DNA of 8,302 nt, taken from an uncultured Lachnospiraceae bacterium. Its GTDB lineage: Bacteria; Bacillota; Clostridia; Lachnospirales; Lachnospiraceae. Position numbers and translations under genes: made by a program. The notes below the pieces were generated by a model, which saw nothing but the letters and a program-made list of their open reading frames with translations, had not been told where the DNA came from and made no database searches. Positions within the stretch are counted from its first letter, which is position 1. Each line of letters begins with the position of its first letter. The stretch lies in NCBI GenBank assembly GCA_958422845.1, contig CATZPU010000038.1, forward strand, positions 1-8,302, read 5' to 3'. Below are positions 5,442 through 8,302 of the stretch, one piece after another.

Positions 5442-5927
5442 ATGAGAGTTTCTGCTTCAGAAATAGAAATATCCGAAATGCAGCCGCAGGATGTGCGGGA
5501 AGTCGCACTGCTTGAAAAGGAAATATTCTCGATGCCGTGGAGTGAAAACGGATTTTTGACCTCTTTGCAGTCAGAGGATACGCTATACCTTGTGGTCCGG
5601 CAAAAGAATGAGCTGATCGGATACTGCGGATTTTTACAGTCATTCGATGAAGCGGATATTACGAATGTAGCGGTAAGCCCCGCATATCGGGGAAAAGGCG
5701 TAGGATATGCGATGCTTGCAGAGCTGATGCGTCGAGGAGGGGAGCGCGGAGTTTCCAGATATACGCTTGAAGTGCGTATCGGAAATGCAGCGGCGATCAG
5801 GCTTTATCACCGGCTTGGATTTGAGGATGCAGGCGTCAGAAAAAACTTTTATGAAAAACCGCGTGAGGACGCCCTGATCATGTGGACGGGGCAGGGGGCG
5901 GCAGATATTCTCAGTGATTCCCAGTAG
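5442..5927 (+). CDS. rimI: ribosomal protein bS18-alanine N-acetyltransferase RimI-like
   Basis: This GNAT-family acetyltransferase has 161 residues. It has the acetyl-CoA binding motif R83-G-K-G-V-G88 after the beta strand ITNVAVSP, an N-terminal block EKEIFSMPWSE typical of RimI, and the closing motif NAAAIRLYHRLGFE (115-128) followed by NFYEKPREDALIM, which is strongly RimI-like. By family knowledge it transfers an acetyl group to the N-terminal alanine of ribosomal protein bS18. The start at 5442 is preferred because AGAGGA (5427-5432) is well placed. An alternative ATG at 5421 overlaps the tsaB stop and has a poor site; it would add seven residues. Target specificity in clostridia may be broader than bS18. 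Confidence 0.92.
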   Translation: MRVSASEIEISEMQPQDVREVALLEKEIFSMPWSENGFLTSLQSEDTLYLVVRQKNELIGYCGFLQSFDEADITNVAVSPAYRGKGVGYAMLAELMRRGGERGVSRYTLEVRIGNAAAIRLYHRLGFEDAGVRKNFYEKPREDALIMWTGQGAADILSDSQ

Positions 5928-5953
5928 GCATAAAAAAGCAAACGCACTATAAT
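5925..5953 (+). promoter_or_regulatory. probable internal promoter before the 72-residue gene
   Basis: TAGGCA (5925-5930, 4/6 match to the -35) and a perfect TATAAT (5948-5953) are separated by 17 bp. The -35 overlaps the rimI stop codon. The 75-bp gap is the widest in this gene run, so the 72-residue gene, rnz and tsaD may have their own supply of transcript. Confidence 0.55.
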
Positions 5954-6002
5954 GTAGGAACAAAAGAAAAATAGTGATGCTTGCGCATACGGGAGGAACG
6001 AG

Positions 6003-6221
6003 ATGAACACAGAAAAAACACTGTATTGCAACAAATGCGGAAAAATAATAAAATTTGAGCGCGGAATCGCAAAGGAAGATGCGATCTTCATATCACATGA
6101 ATGGGGATATTTCTCAAAAAAGGACGGAGAACGCCACAGCTTCTGCCTTTGTGAATCGTGCTACGATATAATACGGGAATCATTTGCGCTTCCCGTACAG
6201 AAGGAAGAATATATTATATAA
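6003..6221 (+). CDS. 72-residue zinc-ribbon-like protein of unknown function
   Basis: This small, probably cytoplasmic protein has a C9-x2-C12-G knuckle and a second cluster C48-x-C50-x2-C53-Y, the arrangement expected for a small zinc-binding fold. Between them are the segments HEWGYFSKKDGE and, at the end, YDIIRESFALPV, which read like a compact conserved family rather than chance coding. A strong GGGAGGA (5991-5997) precedes the start, and rnz begins 17 bp after the stop. I do not recognise a characterised homologue. The cysteines could bind zinc, and the placement between rimI and rnz hints at an RNA- or translation-related role, but this is inference from context. Confidence 0.8.
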   Translation: MNTEKTLYCNKCGKIIKFERGIAKEDAIFISHEWGYFSKKDGERHSFCLCESCYDIIRESFALPVQKEEYII

Positions 6222-6238
6222 GAAACGGAGGAAGGCTT

Positions 6239-7150
6239 ATGCTGGATGTGTGCCTTCTCGGAAGCGGCGGTATGATGCCTCTTCCGTATCGTCTGCTGAC
6301 TTCTCTTATGACGAGATATAATGGCAGCAATCTATTGATCGACTGCGGCGAGGGTACGCAGGTCGCAATTAAAAAGAAGGGGTGGAGCTTCAAACCGATC
6401 GATACGATCTGCTTTACCCACTATCACGGAGATCATATCAGCGGTCTGCCGGGGCTTTTGCTGACTATGGGAAATGCAGAGCGTACGGAACCTCTTACGC
6501 TGATTGGTCCAAAGGGATTGGAGCGGGTGGTGAATTCGCTTCGCGTGATCGCGCCGGAGCTTCCGTTCCCGATCATTTTCAAAGAGATTCAGGGAGCCGA
6601 GCAGGTCTTTTTGATGAATGGATACAAGATCACGGCTTTTCGGGTGAACCATAACGTTACCTGCTATGGATATACGCTGGAGATCGACCGCGCCGGAAAA
6701 TTTGATGTGGCGCGCGCGAAGGAAGCCGATATACCGATGAAGTTCTGGAGCAGGCTCCAGAAAGGGGAAGTGATCGAGGACGGCGGCAGAGTATTTCGTC
6801 CGGAGGATGTTCTGGGACCTGCCCGTAAGGGAATCAAGGTTACGTACTGTACTGATACACGCCCTGTCGATGCGATCGCAAAAGCGGCAGAGGGCGCGGA
6901 TCTGTTTATCTGTGAGGGAATGTACGGAGAGCCGGAGAAAGCTGCAAAGGCAGTAGAGTATAAGCATATGACGTTTGAAGAGGCGGCGAAACTTGCAAGG
7001 CGTGCGAAGCCTTCGCAGATGTGGCTGACACACTACAGTCCGTCGCTCGTCAGACCGGAAGACTATATAGAGGGAGTCCGCAAGATATATCCGGAAATAT
7101 ATCCGGGCAAGGATGGAAAAACGATAGAACTTGATTTTGCAGAAGAGTAA
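6239..7150 (+). CDS. rnz: ribonuclease Z-type metallo-beta-lactamase-fold hydrolase
   Basis: This protein of 303 residues fits the size of the short form of tRNase Z, which cuts the 3' trailer from tRNA precursors. Metal ligands are visible: T-H61-Y-H63-G-D65-H66 with GLPGLL following, H138 (VNHNVTCYGY), D206 (CTDTRP) and H265 (LTHYSPS). The block LLIDCGEGTQ (32-41) is diagnostic. A segment like the tRNA-binding flexible arm (about 151-198) is present. Several canonical positions differ from the B. subtilis enzyme: MMPLPYRLLTS replaces the usual P---RN-TS region, PMKFW replaces PPGP in the arm, and LTHYSPS replaces THISARY. The gene may belong to a clostridial subfamily, and substrate range could differ. 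The start is set by GGAGG (6227-6231). It lies directly before tsaD, also a tRNA gene. Confidence 0.88.
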   Translation: MLDVCLLGSGGMMPLPYRLLTSLMTRYNGSNLLIDCGEGTQVAIKKKGWSFKPIDTICFTHYHGDHISGLPGLLLTMGNAERTEPLTLIGPKGLERVVNSLRVIAPELPFPIIFKEIQGAEQVFLMNGYKITAFRVNHNVTCYGYTLEIDRAGKFDVARAKEADIPMKFWSRLQKGEVIEDGGRVFRPEDVLGPARKGIKVTYCTDTRPVDAIAKAAEGADLFICEGMYGEPEKAAKAVEYKHMTFEEAAKLARRAKPSQMWLTHYSPSLVRPEDYIEGVRKIYPEIYPGKDGKTIELDFAEE

Positions 7151-7162
7151 CGGAGGCGCACG

Positions 7163-8188
7163 ATGGACGAAAAAGATATTTTAATACTTGCAATAGAGAG
7201 CTCTTGTGATGAGACGGCAGCTGCTGTCGTGAAAAACGGCAGAGAGGTGCTGTCAAATGTGATTTCTTCTCAGATCGAGCTGCATAAGCTTTATGGCGGA
7301 GTCGTGCCGGAGATAGCCTCAAGAAAGCATATCGAGAAGATCAATCAGGTGATAGAGGAAGCGCTTCTGACTGCCGGAAAAGAGCTTTCCGATATGGACG
7401 CCGTAGCTGTGACGTACGGTCCGGGGCTTGTCGGGGCGCTGCTTGTCGGAGTGGCAGAGGCGAAGGCAATCAGTTATGCGGCAAAGCTGCCGCTTGTCGG
7501 CGTGCATCACATAGAGGGGCATATTTCAGCTAATTATATAGAAAATAAGGATCTGGAGCCGCCGTTTATCTGTCTCGTTGTATCGGGAGGGCATACGCAT
7601 CTTGTAAAAGTCAGCGATTACGGCGAGTATGAGATACTTGGACGGACAAGAGACGATGCGGCAGGAGAAGCGTTTGATAAAGTAGCGCGCGCGATCGGTC
7701 TGGGCTATCCGGGAGGACCGAAGATAGACAGGCTTTCAAAAGAGGGCAACCCGCTCGCGATCCATTTCCCGAAAGCGAAGATCGAGGATGCTCCGTATGA
7801 TTTCAGCTTCAGCGGTCTGAAATCAGCCGTGCTCAACTATCTGAACGGCTGCAAAATGAAAGGCGAAGAGATCAATGAGGCGGATGTGGCAGCCTCCTTC
7901 CAGAAAGCAGTGACAGACGTACTCGTAGAGCACGCGATGCTTGCGGTAAAAGAGTCAGGCATGGATAAACTGGCGATCGCAGGAGGCGTGGCGTCGAACG
8001 GTACGCTGCGTGCGGCAATGGAAGAGGCGTGCGCAGCGAATCATATCAGATTTTACCGCCCATCACCGATTTTCTGCACGGATAATGCGGCAATGATCGG
8101 GGCGGCAGGATATTATGAGTATAAAAAAGGCGTGCGTCACGGCTGGGATCTGAATGCCGTGCCTAATTTGAAACTGGGAGAGCGCTGA
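7163..8188 (+). CDS. tsaD: tRNA N6-adenosine threonylcarbamoyltransferase TsaD
   Basis: This is the catalytic subunit that moves the threonylcarbamoyl group from threonylcarbamoyl-AMP onto A37 of tRNAs reading ANN codons. The 341-residue chain is full length. It begins with [11 protein letters not shown] (8-18), contains [11 protein letters not shown] (44-54) and [11 protein letters not shown] (86-96), the metal-binding H116-x3-H120 in [17 protein letters not shown], the [10 protein letters not shown] loop, GYPGGP, and CTDNAAMIG with the third metal ligand near D307. All key residues are present. GGAGG (7152-7156) supports the start, 12 bp after rnz. It works with TsaB and TsaE encoded upstream. 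No terminator with a T-tract was found in the 114 bases after it. Confidence 0.97.
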   Translation: MDEKDILILAIESSCDETAAAVVKNGREVLSNVISSQIELHKLYGGVVPEIASRKHIEKINQVIEEALLTAGKELSDMDAVAVTYGPGLVGALLVGVAEAKAISYAAKLPLVGVHHIEGHISANYIENKDLEPPFICLVVSGGHTHLVKVSDYGEYEILGRTRDDAAGEAFDKVARAIGLGYPGGPKIDRLSKEGNPLAIHFPKAKIEDAPYDFSFSGLKSAVLNYLNGCKMKGEEINEADVAASFQKAVTDVLVEHAMLAVKESGMDKLAIAGGVASNGTLRAAMEEACAANHIRFYRPSPIFCTDNAAMIGAAGYYEYKKGVRHGWDLNAVPNLKLGER

Positions 8189-8302
8189 TTATTTTGCGCA
8201 TAGGATACTCAAAAAAGATGTTTAGATGAAATATTTTCAGAACGCCGGAATTGTATTCATGTATTGGCATGAGAAAGTGCGGCATATACGATGAATCGTT
8301 TA

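Noticed and set aside
6332..7033. Open frame of 233 codons on the minus strand inside rnz
   Set aside because: It is antisense to a gene with all RNase Z metal ligands and shows no recognisable motif.
4854..7981. GCGATCGC octamers near 4854, 6878 and 7973, reminiscent of the cyanobacterial HIP1 repeat
   Set aside because: Each lies in a coding sequence encoding Ala-Ile-Ala, and the common GCG, ATC and GCA codons explain them.
8198..8224. GCATA (8198-8202) followed by ATGTTTA, resembling a forespore sigma-F/G promoter
   Set aside because: The downstream half does not match the CATnnTA-type -10 at an acceptable spacing.
8189..8302. Possible start of a further gene, such as an ATG at 8269 running off the end, or a 22-codon frame from ATG at 8226
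   Set aside because: No ribosome binding site precedes either start, the coding stretch is too short to judge, and the composition is not clearly coding.

Overview
The window looks like chromosome of a spore-forming, gut-type Firmicute, most probably a Lachnospiraceae-like clostridium. The grounds are strong AGGAGG-type ribosome binding sites, sigma-A type promoters, a Spo0A-type DNA-binding domain, an FMN riboswitch in front of ribU, and the protein sequence style throughout. The taxon is inferred from sequence character only.

Left part (1-1827): the window opens inside the last domain of Tex, an S1-domain RNA-binding protein, which ends at a hairpin. A convergent minus-strand gene follows, encoding an XRE-type repressor with a LexA/S24-like C-terminal domain that has lost its catalytic Ser and Lys. 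It is divergent from a small orphan protein made of a Spo0A DNA-binding domain without a receiver. The intergenic region holds three copies of an ACAAG-AAN-CTTGT inverted repeat. One copy fills the -35/-10 spacer of the repressor's promoter, one touches the -35 of the Spo0A-like gene's promoter, and one lies in that gene's leader. This is the most interesting part of the window.

Middle (1828-3000): a clean promoter, an FMN riboswitch with an intrinsic terminator, ribU (the riboflavin-binding S component of an ECF transporter) and a strong terminator. This is a self-contained riboflavin-uptake unit switched off by FMN.

Right part (3105-8188): eight closely spaced plus-strand genes: a Nudix (ADP-ribose pyrophosphatase-like) hydrolase, a YcxB-like membrane protein, tsaE, tsaB, rimI, a 72-residue cysteine-motif protein, an RNase Z-type metallo-hydrolase and tsaD. 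TsaB, TsaD and TsaE are three of the four bacterial proteins that make t6A37 on ANN-decoding tRNAs. The fourth, TsaC/YwlC, is not in the window. RNase Z matures tRNA 3' ends, so the cluster has a tRNA-maturation theme, and RimI is a common neighbour of tsaB. A probable internal promoter precedes the 72-residue gene.

No tRNA, rRNA, CRISPR array, insertion sequence or phage gene was seen. The last 114 bases (8189-8302) hold nothing I can support. Most of the window is ordinary core genome. The repressor/Spo0A-like locus is the best candidate for something poorly described.
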